NCBI GenBank assembly: GCA_003345545.1
Contig: PRDH01000044.1
Span: 62,001 to 126,000 of the forward strand
Origin: Candidatus Thorarchaeota archaeon
Lineage (GTDB): Archaea > Asgardarchaeota > Thorarchaeia > Thorarchaeales > Thorarchaeaceae
Length of the DNA: 64,000 bases
Reading direction: 5' to 3'
Shown here: positions 8,862 through 18,402 of the stretch, in pieces
Layout of the letters: the number at the start of each line of letters is the position of its first letter
Numbering within the stretch: position 1 is the stretch's first letter
Program-made: the position numbers and the translations under genes
The notes under the pieces: model-generated
The model's database searches: none
The model's input: only the letters and a program-made list of their open reading frames with translations
Told to the model about the DNA's origin: nothing

Positions 8862-9579
8862 CTAGTTTGTCACCCGATTCCGATGCAAGAATCACTTTGC
8901 GGGCATAGAGAAGCCTCTGTACCACCGTAATATGAGATAGAATCCCGACAATCACAATGCAGAGAGTCAGAATATTGGTGATGTCCAGAGCCACAAAGAA
9001 TTCAAGGAGTGTAGGCACCTGTGTCAGCAGGTCAATCCAGATATTAGTTGAGGGAAATGCAAGCAGAAGAATACCTGCGATTTGCAGTAGCAGCTTCTCT
9101 TGGCGCTCTGCGATTCCCACCGTACAGCTCTTCATGCCGCCCACGGATTCAGCTTTTGCCCGAGTGAAACTTGCCATTATCATGCCAAACAATGTGAAAA
9201 AGCCCCAGAACCATGGTATGAAACTGCCCCCAAGGGGATATGGCCATATAACTGCGACCGGACCCATCATGAGCCCAAGCATGAAGAGATACTCTGCATA
9301 GCGATCAAGAACGTGGTCAAAGGTCGCTCCGAATTTTGATGAGAGACCTGCAGCTCGGGCCACCGCTCCATCAAACATGTCCAAAACGACTGTCAGTATT
9401 AGGAACACTAGACCAAGGAGAAGGTATCCTTGATAGAATATCCATGCGGTAATCAGGGCAATGATTAGCGTGAAACCAGTGATCATGTTGGGTGTGATGC
9501 CTGTCTTGGCAATGACTCGACCGACTGGCATCATCGCACGCTGGTATCGTTCTCTGAGGCTTCCAAGCATGGTTCTCAT
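8854..9579 (-). CDS. CDP-alcohol phosphatidyltransferase (archaetidyl-transferase type)
   Basis: An integral membrane enzyme of about 241 residues with five or six hydrophobic segments. The CDP-alcohol transferase signature D-x2-DG-x2-AR-x8-G-x3-D-x3-D is complete (DMFDGAVARAAG...GATFDHVLD). In archaea such enzymes join CDP-archaeol to inositol phosphate, serine or glycerol phosphate; the N-terminal region resembles the archaetidylinositol-phosphate group, but the head group is uncertain. ATG 9579 (or 9570) is chosen over a TTG at 9609, because TTTATTA near 9620 would place transcription start around 9597. Confidence 0.82.
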   Translation of the reverse strand: MRTMLGSLRERYQRAMMPVGRVIAKTGITPNMITGFTLIIALITAWIFYQGYLLLGLVFLILTVVLDMFDGAVARAAGLSSKFGATFDHVLDRYAEYLFMLGLMMGPVAVIWPYPLGGSFIPWFWGFFTLFGMIMASFTRAKAESVGGMKSCTVGIAERQEKLLLQIAGILLLAFPSTNIWIDLLTQVPTLLEFFVALDITNILTLCIVIVGILSHITVVQRLLYARKVILASESGDKLDV

Positions 9580-9659
9580 TTCCAAAATTCTGGTCAGAGC
9601 CCGCTGCAATTTGTTGTGCTAATAAACGTGTTGTGAAATGATCCTCAGAATGCGTCCCA

Positions 9660-11333
9660 TCAGAGAACGCTTCGAATCCGTTCTGCTACCCAATCATACC
9701 CAAGAAGGTTTAGAAATGAGCCTAATCGTGGACCGTATTTCCGTGAAGTGAGAACTCTGTACATCACTGCAAATGCACGTTTCTCCTTAAGACCAGCTTT
9801 TCTAGCCTGTTCAAAGACTTGACTCTGCAAGGTCTCATCATCGAGCTCATCACCTTCGAGAACAGACAGCATCGCAGACAGGAATCTCCTATCGTCTGCT
9901 GTCAGGCTTTCGATGACCTCTTTGGGAACTCTATCGGTGATCTCTATTCGGTCACTCTCAGAACCAAACTCTAAAGCCCAATTCCTAGCCATGTTCAGAC
10001 GGGCTTGAATTAACGCTTTTGCCTCTGGCGGAACCACCTCAAGTCCGTATTGCTTCTTCAAGACATGTTCACACCTACTCACGACTGCGGGCATACCCAG
10101 CAAGTCAACCGTTTGGGAGGTCATCACCGCGAATCTGAACGACAGCTTCGGAATGTACTCCTTGCGCAAAGGTCCAGTGACACAGAGAGGATAGAGGAGT
10201 CTAGCCAGCTCCCTCTTGTCATCAGTAGCATCTTCAATACCATAGTACACCCTCTCAAACCGTTCGTACTCGTCAATAAGCTCAGGAATTCTGTCGGGTT
10301 GGATGTTTATGGCACGAGAGAGATCTGTCTTCAGCATTAGATACCGGTATAGTTCAGGTGGAGCGATTTCCATCCAAGAACGCGGCGTGAAGACAATCCC
10401 TTCAGAGGTGCTCATGTCCCTCCCCCCAATACGAACCCACTCATAGGCAACCTTCACAGGACCCGGCCATTTGAAGACACGTCGAGAAACCTCAAGTCCA
10501 GTATCGTATGAACCACCCTTCACTGCATGATCTTTGCCTGCAGGTTCGCAGGTCACTCCTAAAACGTACCACTTTGCCGGCCAGTCAACCCGCCAGACAA
10601 GTTTGACGCGAACTTCAGTCAGTGGAAACTCTCCTGAAGTACCACAGGCTTTGCATTCAAAGGTCACTATATCTGTCTTCGGATTGTAACCAGTGATACG
10701 GTTTGGCGAGATTTGACCCTTTACGCCCGACTGCAATCTTCCACATTCTGGGCATACAACTGATGCAGGATACCAATCTTTCATTGATGTTGTGTACTCC
10801 TCTGATTGTTCTTCCTCAAAGTCGCCTGCGACAAATTCGACCATTATCTTACGTATTGTTTTGGTCTCTCGAAGGCAGGTTCTTACAACATCAATCATCT
10901 CAGGAGTTTCGTACAACTTGTGAGCCCATACGATATCGGGATCAACTCCGAAAGCAGGAAATGTCTCGATGAGCTCGTTTGCCCAATGATCTCCAAAGCT
11001 GTCGCAGCATCCAAACTCATCCGGGATGTCAGAGTATGGAACGCCAATCCAAGTTTCAAGAGGAAGACTGGTAGAGGGAGGCAAAGAGCGTAAGGGGTCA
11101 AAGTCATCGACGACAAAGACAGTTCTGGCTTTCTTGCCCATTCGTTTCAATTCGCGTTTAATGACGTCACATATTATCAATTCACGGACAATACCAATAT
11201 GGATGCTGCCACTTGGGCTCTTGCCAGACGAGATGATGTAAGTGTCAACATCACGTTCCAAGACTCTATTCACTACATCTCGTATCCAGTGTATCGAGAA
11301 TTCCTCTTCTTGTGGTTCTTCTGATGACATCAA
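9660..11333 (-). CDS. lysS: lysyl-tRNA synthetase, class I
   Basis: Charges tRNA-Lys. At 557 residues it has the length of archaeal class I LysRS. The HIGH-equivalent is SGSIHIG (41-47). Zinc-type Cys motifs lie mid-protein (CPECGR, CKACG). The KMSKS-equivalent is MSTSEG. It also has the Lys-1 specific segment 'VVDDFDPLR' near residue 70 and the helical C-terminal anticodon-binding cage. Class I LysRS is standard for archaea and a minority of bacteria. The gene stands alone between the phosphotransferase and the FtsX permease. Confidence 0.95.
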   Translation of the reverse strand: MMSSEEPQEEEFSIHWIRDVVNRVLERDVDTYIISSGKSPSGSIHIGIVRELIICDVIKRELKRMGKKARTVFVVDDFDPLRSLPPSTSLPLETWIGVPYSDIPDEFGCCDSFGDHWANELIETFPAFGVDPDIVWAHKLYETPEMIDVVRTCLRETKTIRKIMVEFVAGDFEEEQSEEYTTSMKDWYPASVVCPECGRLQSGVKGQISPNRITGYNPKTDIVTFECKACGTSGEFPLTEVRVKLVWRVDWPAKWYVLGVTCEPAGKDHAVKGGSYDTGLEVSRRVFKWPGPVKVAYEWVRIGGRDMSTSEGIVFTPRSWMEIAPPELYRYLMLKTDLSRAINIQPDRIPELIDEYERFERVYYGIEDATDDKRELARLLYPLCVTGPLRKEYIPKLSFRFAVMTSQTVDLLGMPAVVSRCEHVLKKQYGLEVVPPEAKALIQARLNMARNWALEFGSESDRIEITDRVPKEVIESLTADDRRFLSAMLSVLEGDELDDETLQSQVFEQARKAGLKEKRAFAVMYRVLTSRKYGPRLGSFLNLLGYDWVAERIRSVL

Positions 11334-11378
11334 TGAGTCCTCGAATGTTCCCCCAAGCTAATGTCTAAAGAATCTTAC

Positions 11379-13232
11379 TCAAGATGAGAATTCTGACACC
11401 GTGACGTTATTTCTGGTCATAAAGAAGATGTATACAGGAATGGAGGATAGAAGAATGACAGCTATGATTGCAGCGAATAGCGCCAACATCGAGAGTGGGA
11501 GGTATGACAGAGTTGGCACCGCTGCTTCGGGGATGAGTGCGTAAACACTTAGTAAGGTCCCGACAATCAGTGCTGGAATGCCCGCACGCACTCCTACATC
11601 CAAACCCTCGGCTATCATTATTTTCGCGATGAAAGAGGGCTTTGCACCGATAGATTGCATGATAATGTAGTCTCTCAATCGACCAAATATCGAAACAAGC
11701 ATGTAGTTCATGAGAGCAAGGAACGCGCTCACCAGAGCCATGAGAGCAAGAGGATTCAGGAGAATCCATACTGCGTGTATAGCCTGTAGGTTCTCTTCAA
11801 GCACAGCCTGTTGAGTATAGATGCCTAGCCCATAGTTTTGAGCAAGGTCTTCGATTCGATTGAGTACTGTGTCATCATACGAATCGACCTGCACAAGGAG
11901 AAGATTGCAGCCTGTCACGCTGTAAAACTCCTGAAGCTTCGTCAGGCTTAAGATTGCCGTCATTCCTCCATTGAGTGTGTCAAAGGCTTGAGCACGGACC
12001 TCGAGGGGCTTGCCGGTAATAAGCAGTGACTGGACAAAAGGATCATCGAATAGCGTATTTGCTAGAGCCCCTCCAAGCCACACTTGCTGTGAGCTATTGA
12101 CTCTGAAGCCTTCGTAGTACCAGTCTGAGAGAGTTGATGTCCAATCAATGCCAACAAGTAGCGCCGAACCTTGTCGCTCTTGGCCGATTCTCTCATACTG
12201 CTGTAGCTCCTCATTCCATACTGTCCCCGGATGTTCCTGTACGTCGTCAAAGATAATGAGCCGCTGTTCCAATGCAGTGACTGCCAGATCGCCTTGAAGC
12301 TCAGTCACAAGCGAGTCATTAATCATATCAGTCGGAGCAAGGAAGTTGAACGAGCTGTTGAGGGCTGAACCATCGAATGAATATGCATCATAGTACTGGT
12401 TCAGCATGTCAGGATTGCCTACTGCTATGATATTAGTTCCCATAGAGCGCATCATGTATGATTGAGATGTGGTTTCAACAACGCCGCCTCCAATCCACAG
12501 AAGGGACGCAATTGTAAAACTGAGAAATAGGGAGAGAATGGTCCGCCTTGTTCCCTTGATGCGACGACCTATACCTTTTGACGCAATTCGGAAGCTAAGA
12601 CCTAATCCATCTAGGAATCCGGTTCTTCTGACGCGCGATCCCACGTCAGGATTGAGCGCGACTGAAGGTGATTCCTGAACAGTGTCGTAAATCGGTTTCT
12701 GAGAGGAAAAGTAACCTGCAAGGACATAGAAGGCAGCAAGAAACGCAAGCTGAAGCCAGGGAAACTCTAGGGTGAATTGTAGCCCAGGCATGACACCTGC
12801 AATCCAAATCATGCCTGCCAGATATAGGAGGGTGCCAAAAGCTAGGCCGAAAACGACACTCGCAAGAAGCACTATTACTGATTGGGCCATGAAGAAATCA
12901 AAGATTGAATCTATGAGTGTCCCCATTGCTTTCATGAGGCCAATATCACGACGGCGGGTGACCATTTCAAGAGATACAGTCGTCGAAACAACGACGGCAC
13001 CCAAAACAAAGACAAGCAGAAGAATCGACCAGATGAATGTGGAGAAGAGCATCCCCATTGATGACGAAAGGGCTCTAGCTAATGCAAAGGAATTCACATC
13101 GAGAAGGATATTGCCAAAGAGGAAGATGAATGTCGTAGACATCACAACACTGGTGAGGGATATCATAACAAGCACACTTCGGAATGGACGGCGTTTGAGA
13201 TCCTTTGATGCAAATCCTTGAAACTCAGACAT
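11379..13232 (-). CDS. ABC transporter permease, FtsX-like
   Basis: A permease of about 617 residues. A cytoplasmic start (SKDLKRRPFRS) is followed by a first helix, then a membrane cluster (residues about 70-210), a second 'LGLSFRIASKGIGRRIKGT' amphipathic segment, a large extracytoplasmic MacB-like domain (about 270-470), and three final helices with the TMRNN tail. ATG 13232 is chosen because the in-frame extension to 13274 lies wholly inside the ATPase gene; the 8-nt overlap suggests coupling. Two tandem FtsX-like halves in one chain are typical of the eight-helix versions of this family. Confidence 0.87.
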   Translation of the reverse strand: MSEFQGFASKDLKRRPFRSVLVMISLTSVVMSTTFIFLFGNILLDVNSFALARALSSSMGMLFSTFIWSILLLVFVLGAVVVSTTVSLEMVTRRRDIGLMKAMGTLIDSIFDFFMAQSVIVLLASVVFGLAFGTLLYLAGMIWIAGVMPGLQFTLEFPWLQLAFLAAFYVLAGYFSSQKPIYDTVQESPSVALNPDVGSRVRRTGFLDGLGLSFRIASKGIGRRIKGTRRTILSLFLSFTIASLLWIGGGVVETTSQSYMMRSMGTNIIAVGNPDMLNQYYDAYSFDGSALNSSFNFLAPTDMINDSLVTELQGDLAVTALEQRLIIFDDVQEHPGTVWNEELQQYERIGQERQGSALLVGIDWTSTLSDWYYEGFRVNSSQQVWLGGALANTLFDDPFVQSLLITGKPLEVRAQAFDTLNGGMTAILSLTKLQEFYSVTGCNLLLVQVDSYDDTVLNRIEDLAQNYGLGIYTQQAVLEENLQAIHAVWILLNPLALMALVSAFLALMNYMLVSIFGRLRDYIIMQSIGAKPSFIAKIMIAEGLDVGVRAGIPALIVGTLLSVYALIPEAAVPTLSYLPLSMLALFAAIIAVILLSSIPVYIFFMTRNNVTVSEFSS

Positions 13233-13983
13233 TGTCGTGCAACTCTCCGGATTCCATCCTGAATCGACGAGCACCAGATTGATCTATGATTCGCTCGTCA
13301 TGTGTCATGATGATGACCGCTTTGCCTTCTTTGTTCAATTCCAGAAGAAGGTCCCTTACCATCTGACCACTCTCTCCATCCAAATTCGCAGTCGGTTCAT
13401 CAGCGAGAATTATGGGAGGGTCATTTGCCATTGCACGAGCAATTGCCACTCGCTGTTGTTCACCTGAACTCAGTTGCCACGGAAGATGATCCGCTCGATC
13501 GCTCATCTCAACGCGTTCCAGAAGGGCCATTGCCTCCGTTTCCAGCTCGTCCGAGCTCTTTGCTGAGAGCTGCATTGGAAACAGCACGTTCTCGATTGCA
13601 GTCAATGTCGATACTAGGTTATAGCTCTGAAAGATGAATCCAGTATTGCCCAATCTGAAAGATGACCTGAATGTCTCATCATAGTCATTGATTGGTACAT
13701 CCATTACGAACAACCGACCAGATGTGACTAAATCAATGGCTCCGATTATGTTCAATAGCGTTGTCTTACCTGATCCAGATCGCCCTGAGATTACCACAAG
13801 GTCCCCCAGCGCCACCTCCAGATTCACTCTCTTCAGGGCTTCGATCTCCTTTTTTCCGAGCCTGTAAGTTCGCGTGACATCGACAAGTTTCACAGCATGT
13901 TTGACTTTTGGAAAGTCGTCCTCGCTCAGGTCATCCTTTGCATAGTCGACAGCATCTTGGTGATCATCATCAACCATTGGCAA
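13225..13983 (-). CDS. ABC transporter ATP-binding protein (FtsE/LolD-like)
   Basis: A 252-residue ATPase paired with the FtsX-like permease. Motifs: an acidic N-terminal tail (1-28), Walker [11 protein letters not shown]-loop in GFIFQSYN, signature LSSGEQQR (Ser in place of the usual first Gly), Walker B IILADEP and switch His in IIMTHD. It is closest in type to lipoprotein/MacB transporters. The pair is independent of the ABC genes at 1-871, so the window carries two such systems. The upstream spacer (13984-14073) shows nothing beyond likely promoter sequence. Confidence 0.92.
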   Translation of the reverse strand: MPMVDDDHQDAVDYAKDDLSEDDFPKVKHAVKLVDVTRTYRLGKKEIEALKRVNLEVALGDLVVISGRSGSGKTTLLNIIGAIDLVTSGRLFVMDVPINDYDETFRSSFRLGNTGFIFQSYNLVSTLTAIENVLFPMQLSAKSSDELETEAMALLERVEMSDRADHLPWQLSSGEQQRVAIARAMANDPPIILADEPTANLDGESGQMVRDLLLELNKEGKAVIIMTHDERIIDQSGARRFRMESGELHDNV

Positions 13984-14073
13984 TTCACCCGGTCATCCGG
14001 CTTCCAGTATCTCTGCTCTGGAAAGCACGTCTGGTCAGCATCTAGTTCCAAGATAAGCATAGAGTTCGGGCAG

Positions 14074-14877
14074 TTATTGTACTAGAATACCCATGCTGAC
14101 AAGAGTGGAGCGTGCCCAATCTGTGAGAATCACTGGCTTTTCACGACCAAAGACCTTGACTGATCTAAGGATGTCAGCTCTCAGGAGGCCGCTCGTGTAG
14201 TACGAAATCAAGCTCTTATCGACATCAAGAACCTTGCTGATCTCTGCCTGTGTTGTCTGCCCGTTCTTCATGCACTCAAAGAGAATCGATCCCACTGTAG
14301 GATTTCGTGAGAGTGCAGCTAGGAGAAGGACTCTATCCTCGGCTGAGAAGTCAGGGGGGAAGATATGACGGACATTGCCATACCTTATTGATACTACCTC
14401 ACGTGCGTCTTCCAAGCTCTTCAGATGATATTGGAGAGCACCCATTGCACATCCCAGGCTCCTGTGAAGCTGACGCAGATGTACACCCGGGTCAGCAGTG
14501 ACTTCCTCCACAATTCTATCTCGGAGTCTTAGAGCTCGACGATCTCTGGTACGCTCGAGCGATATTGTCCCAATAATCAATGCCCACAGCCCTACGTCAG
14601 CGGATGGAGGAGTCCATTGAGTCCAGAAGTCAAGCGTGCCTATGCCAGCCACCAGAAATGAATCAAGAGAGAAATTCATAGTGCCGCTACTGACTATGCT
14701 CAGGGCAAATCCAAGGTCTAAGACAGCCTGATTATTGTTCAATGTTGCGGGTAGAAAAGGAGCAACCGAGTCCGCATCGCCATAACTTGATTCTGACAGA
14801 GCAAACCCAACTACACTCCACGTGATAAGGAGAAAAGAGAGTCCAATGAGGAGTTTTCTAGCGACTTGGCTGCTCAT
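14074..14877 (-). CDS. membrane-anchored winged-helix transcriptional regulator
   Basis: A 267-residue protein. An N-terminal hydrophobic helix (about 8-28) and a second one (about 92-108, 'VGLWALIIGTISL') hold an extracytoplasmic loop of about 60 residues. Two winged-helix domains follow: one around 118-165 ('VHLRQLHRSLGCAMGALQYHLKSL') and one around 195-245 ('TTQAEISKVLDVDKSLISYYTSGLL'). This arrangement fits a one-component membrane sensor. The neighbours (ABC transporter one side, V4R genes the other) give possible targets but no proof. Confidence 0.78.
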   Translation of the reverse strand: MSSQVARKLLIGLSFLLITWSVVGFALSESSYGDADSVAPFLPATLNNNQAVLDLGFALSIVSSGTMNFSLDSFLVAGIGTLDFWTQWTPPSADVGLWALIIGTISLERTRDRRALRLRDRIVEEVTADPGVHLRQLHRSLGCAMGALQYHLKSLEDAREVVSIRYGNVRHIFPPDFSAEDRVLLLAALSRNPTVGSILFECMKNGQTTQAEISKVLDVDKSLISYYTSGLLRADILRSVKVFGREKPVILTDWARSTLVSMGILVQ

Positions 14878-14945
14878 GAGTCTTCTACCGCGAGATTGCT
14901 TATGATGATTTCGCAGTTAAAGAGTACGTTTGTTGAAAGGATGCA

Positions 14946-15503
14946 CTACGGAGTGACGCCTCGCGCTGGATATGTCAGTGTGATCTTGAAGGTGCATGTA
15001 TCGGCACCGGCAGACATGCAAGTATCCTCACTGACAATCAATTTCTCGTACTCAATTCTATTGAAGTCGGTAAGATACTCCAAGACTGCCTCTATGAAGC
15101 CTTTCAGAAAATAACAGGATGGCTCTTCGCTCTCATAACCGGAGGCATAGGGATTATCGCCAACTTCGATAATTGCTTCCTCGTCAAGCCACAACTTGTA
15201 CAACTTGGCTATTCTGATATCGCCAAAGGGAACGATGAGTGTTTCCAAAGCCATCTTGATGAACTCAACTATTCCTTTGAAATCACCAGGGGGCTTTTGC
15301 TTGCCTACCTTGAAGTACTCTCGTTGGGCCTCAAGACCTGCAAGTCGACCAGCTGAATAGTACAGGTCACGTACACGATCTGGGAACATGACTGCAATAC
15401 GACTGCCAATCTTGTTCCAAGTCTTGGCGAAAAACGCAGACATCAGATCACGATCTTTCAGCCGACCCTGCCACCAAGGAATCACTCTTTCCTCTTTTGA
15501 CAT
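14946..15503 (-). CDS. V4R-domain protein
   Basis: A 185-residue protein with the V4R/TRAPP-type alpha-beta fold. The conserved ending is present: SCYFLKGFIEAVLEYL (about 136-151), then a Cys and 'AGADTCTFKI' (about 165-177). It lacks the earlier Cys pair found in its two relatives at 15565 and 18403. V4R domains bind small hydrophobic molecules or metal and are related to Bet3-type TRAPP subunits. Its start is 61 nt after the previous V4R gene; CTTAACG near 15542-15548 may be its own TATA box. Confidence 0.82.
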   Translation of the reverse strand: MSKEERVIPWWQGRLKDRDLMSAFFAKTWNKIGSRIAVMFPDRVRDLYYSAGRLAGLEAQREYFKVGKQKPPGDFKGIVEFIKMALETLIVPFGDIRIAKLYKLWLDEEAIIEVGDNPYASGYESEEPSCYFLKGFIEAVLEYLTDFNRIEYEKLIVSEDTCMSAGADTCTFKITLTYPARGVTP

Positions 15504-15564
15504 GTGAGAGTCCTCTAATGAACGATTCAGTATGAAACCGCGTTAAGTGCTTTGTTATAATCAG

Positions 15565-16038
15565 CTATGTGAGACGCACATTCCAGACACACATATTTGC
15601 ACCTGTTGCACGCGATTGCTCTTGGAAGACTTTGGCATCCACACCCTTGAACTGGAGTATGGACTCAAGTATACCACTGAAGACTTCGCAGTATCCAAAG
15701 CCACGCATACCCTCTAAATTGACGTCTTGACACCAAACACAGCTTTCGTCAGTGATGCGAACAGACCCACGTGCACTCTTCATATCCACATCATTCGGAC
15801 GTTTGTCGTACAGTGCCTTGTAGACTATCTCGATTAGCTTGGCAACATCCTCGCGCGTCGTGACACTGTCTTTAGTCTTTTCTACGATTTCAGTGTTGAG
15901 ATATATCTGTTGACCAATCTCATGACCCAAGTCACGGAGTTTCTGATTTGCTTCATCGATGTTGGATGTTTCAGAGAGCACACGATCTACGTAGTGCGCA
16001 TAGAGGCTGAGTAAAAGGGGGTTTTCTGTCTTTGGCAT
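15565..16038 (-). CDS. V4R/TRAPP (Bet3-like) fold protein
   Basis: A 157-residue single-domain protein. The N-terminal helical pattern (two helices, then 'LRDLGHEIGQQIYLN') resembles Bet3-type TRAPP subunits. The C-terminal half has CVWC, then GYCEVFSGILESIL and a final C-VW strand, giving four Cys placed as in V4R metal sites. ATG 16038 has GGTG 9 nt upstream and is preferred over a TTG at 16056. It follows the roadblock-type gene after 24 nt, as its relative at 18403 does after 7 nt, so the pair behaves as a conserved unit. Confidence 0.8.
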   Translation of the reverse strand: MPKTENPLLLSLYAHYVDRVLSETSNIDEANQKLRDLGHEIGQQIYLNTEIVEKTKDSVTTREDVAKLIEIVYKALYDKRPNDVDMKSARGSVRITDESCVWCQDVNLEGMRGFGYCEVFSGILESILQFKGVDAKVFQEQSRATGANMCVWNVRLT

Positions 16039-16062
16039 CAGATTCGCACCTATCAATTACTA

Positions 16063-17049
16063 TTAGACAGTCTTGCCAATCATCTTCAGTCCAGCTTTTC
16101 TATACTTGGCAAGGATCTGAACAATCTTCGGGAAGGGAAGGTTCGCTTTCTCAGCTATTTGCTCGGGAGTCAGTCTTCCATCACACATTCTGATGATCTG
16201 GACGTCCTCGCCAGCAACTTTCGAGAGGTCACCCTCAAACCTGGGACACTTCACATACCTTCCTAGTTGAGGACCTGCGCTTGCCACTGAAGGGGCTTGT
16301 GGAACCTCATCCACTCGTGGTACGACGATTATGCCTCTTGTGGCGCTCCACTTAAGAAGATCAATTATCCTATCTGTCGGTTGAAACATCGAATCTGCAA
16401 TGGTGTTCACAGAGTTCCCTCCATCGACCAACATAAGCACGTCAAAGCCAAAATTGCGATAGAGACCCTTCATCTCCTTGTACAATGCAGAATCAAGTGA
16501 CAAAGAATTGCCGTACTCAGGACCTCTTCCGGGGACCGTCGTGGTGGTCACATTGAAGTCATTGACACTCAGTTGCTCTGGCACTTTGATGGGCACAACA
16601 GGAGCAGAACCCTCAGGGGAAGGAGCAGGTAGCGTAGTTGCCTCAACGGAAGCAGCCTTGACAGCAATGCTCTCAAGGACTTGAATATTCAACTCGGAGG
16701 ATTCCTCAAAGTCCTCGGGGGGCGGCGGCAGTTCAATACCTTCAAGAAGACGCAGGACATTCTTGGTCTTGGCAATAGCTAGTCCAAGCTGAAGTTCAGG
16801 AACGTATAGTACTGTCAATATCCAGTTTTCGTCAACAGGGGACAGGACAACGAGGCCTTTTTCGGTATCGATTGTCATTAGGCGAAGGTCCGCCTTGTAT
16901 AGCTTGATGCTGTCTTTCACTCGCGGGAACAGCTCGTCAGGAAATGCAAAACTTACAAATGGCCTGCCAATTTTCGTCATCAGGGAATATCCAAGAACCT
17001 GATCGTCGAATCTCAGTTTGGATAGGGCTTGCTCGAGATTTTTGGACAT
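16063..17049 (-). CDS. roadblock/LC7-fold protein with C-terminal winged-helix domains
   Basis: About 328 residues. Residues 1-108 follow the roadblock/LC7 pattern (helix, VLGYSLMTKIGRPFVSF, helix, GLVVLSPVDENWILTVLY, 'LGLAIAKTKNVLRLLEG'). A proline-rich linker beginning PPPPED follows, then a low-complexity stretch, and two winged-helix-like units (about 205-255 and 280-328). Roadblock folds act with small GTPases in MglB and Ragulator. The mix with DNA-binding-like domains is unusual. GAGGTG stands before ATG 17049. A paralogue with the same layout is at 18917-19864. Confidence 0.78.
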   Translation of the reverse strand: MSKNLEQALSKLRFDDQVLGYSLMTKIGRPFVSFAFPDELFPRVKDSIKLYKADLRLMTIDTEKGLVVLSPVDENWILTVLYVPELQLGLAIAKTKNVLRLLEGIELPPPPEDFEESSELNIQVLESIAVKAASVEATTLPAPSPEGSAPVVPIKVPEQLSVNDFNVTTTTVPGRGPEYGNSLSLDSALYKEMKGLYRNFGFDVLMLVDGGNSVNTIADSMFQPTDRIIDLLKWSATRGIIVVPRVDEVPQAPSVASAGPQLGRYVKCPRFEGDLSKVAGEDVQIIRMCDGRLTPEQIAEKANLPFPKIVQILAKYRKAGLKMIGKTV

Positions 17050-17225
17050 AGCACTACACCTCACGGACACTAGCCTGACCGAGAACTGCCCGTACAACCT
17101 CTACTCTCCAAAAGTTTTCTGAAAAGGATTGCGGTTGTGTTGTGGCTTTTCATAGTAAGAATCAATCAAAAACTGTTAAGAGGGGACCACCCACACGCAT
17201 GAAGACACTGTCAAGAGGAGATTCG

Positions 17226-17807
17226 ATGAGAAACCTAGTGGGCGGACTCTTAGGAATAGTCGTGGGTTCATGCGCATTTGTTGGTGTGACTGGACTTCTA
17301 CCGCCACAGCCAGCATACCCAGAACCATTCAATACGATATGGTTCATTCTAGATGGAAGTTGGTCACTTCAGTCCACCATCCAAGGGCTCTTCAATTACC
17401 CAACAGCAGCTGCATATCTGATATCATGGATCATAATCGGAATGATAATCGCACCTTTCTCACGGAAAGGATGGAATACTCTCCGATCGGCTTTATGGGT
17501 CGGAGTCTTTCTTGCCATCTTTGCTTTGATATCCCTGCTTTTGAAGAATCCGTCATTCTGGGATGTTGCCCTGAATCCGATGAGGAACTACGCTCTAGTA
17601 ATCCAGTTTGCCATGTCTATGGTTGCATCTCTCTTTGTCATGATAAGTGCTCTTCCAATTACCGCGGCTGTCGAGATGGTGCGGCGGACCGCAGAGCCAC
17701 CTATTCCAGGAAAGATCGAAACTGTATGCCAATGTGGCGCTGTCTTCAAATCAAATCCACTGATCTGTTCTGAGTGTGGTGCAATTCTCAGGAATTCAGA
17801 CGATTAG
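17226..17807 (+). CDS. membrane protein with C-terminal zinc ribbon
   Basis: About 193 residues with four likely membrane helices (roughly residues 5-25, 62-82, 88-110 and 125-150) and a C-terminal zinc ribbon (CQCG...CSECG) in the cytoplasm. Family unknown. ATG 17226 is supported by GAGGAG at 17215-17220; the longer version from GTG 17142 adds a basic 28-residue tail and cannot be excluded. It is divergent from the roadblock gene and overlaps the next, convergent membrane gene by 4 nt. Confidence 0.68.
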   Translation: MRNLVGGLLGIVVGSCAFVGVTGLLPPQPAYPEPFNTIWFILDGSWSLQSTIQGLFNYPTAAAYLISWIIIGMIIAPFSRKGWNTLRSALWVGVFLAIFALISLLLKNPSFWDVALNPMRNYALVIQFAMSMVASLFVMISALPITAAVEMVRRTAEPPIPGKIETVCQCGAVFKSNPLICSECGAILRNSDD

Positions 17808-18322
17808 CGATCCCTAGTAATCCCACCACCAAGAATGGCACCGATGATGCACGCGATGCATGGATAGATAGCTCCCTCTAGAGCAACTTCCATCAAGAGC
17901 AGTGACCCGGGTGCAAAAATGGCTGCGATGTCAAAATCTGGAGAAATCACGAATATGAGGAGCCATGTCAAAAGAGCACCTATGATAGCTGCAAACACAG
18001 CAGCCAAAATAGCAGGCAGGAAGTCCTTTGACATAAGACCAGCAATCAGACCAGCTGCTCCCCATGCGAGAAACATTAGGACCGAGGCACCAGTAGCACC
18101 ATAGCCGACTACGCTTCCAAGACTGGATCCTCCCAAGGCTGATGGATAGAGAATCGTGCCAACAACAGCTATTCTGATTTCGAGGTCACTATTGCTGAGG
18201 AAATCCTGTACGACTGTGGGGGATATTAGATCAGCAGGCATGTAGGTTCCGAATGTCATAACGACGAATGTGATGGCGAATGCAGTTATGAGTCCGAATA
18301 TCGTGCCTAGACCTTGACCCAA
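17804..18322 (-). CDS. hypothetical membrane protein
   Basis: A 172-residue, strongly hydrophobic protein with about four membrane helices and many small residues; no family recognised. The last helix ends GGGITRDR. GGAGG lies just before the ATG, and a clear TATA box is present at 18370-18379. It sits between the two roadblock/V4R modules, but there is no direct evidence that it belongs to them. Confidence 0.65.
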   Translation of the reverse strand: MGQGLGTIFGLITAFAITFVVMTFGTYMPADLISPTVVQDFLSNSDLEIRIAVVGTILYPSALGGSSLGSVVGYGATGASVLMFLAWGAAGLIAGLMSKDFLPAILAAVFAAIIGALLTWLLIFVISPDFDIAAIFAPGSLLLMEVALEGAIYPCIACIIGAILGGGITRDR

Positions 18323-18369
18323 TCATTAGCCTCCATAAATGGTACTTACACGATAGTTTCGCGCTAAGT

Positions 18370-18379
18370 GTTTTATACC
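18370..18379 (-). promoter_or_regulatory. TATA box for the membrane protein gene at 18322
   Basis: On the minus strand this reads GGTATAAAAC, a near-ideal archaeal TATA element. It places transcription start near 18350, giving a leader of about 28 nt that contains the GGAGG ribosome site. Confidence 0.7.
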
Positions 18380-18402
18380 TATTCCGGATGGCCAGTCACA
18401 CA

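Noticed and set aside
12469..13221. Long plus-strand open frames opposite the FtsX permease
   Set aside because: They are shadows of the permease gene; their translations are Arg/Thr/Pro-rich with no fold pattern.
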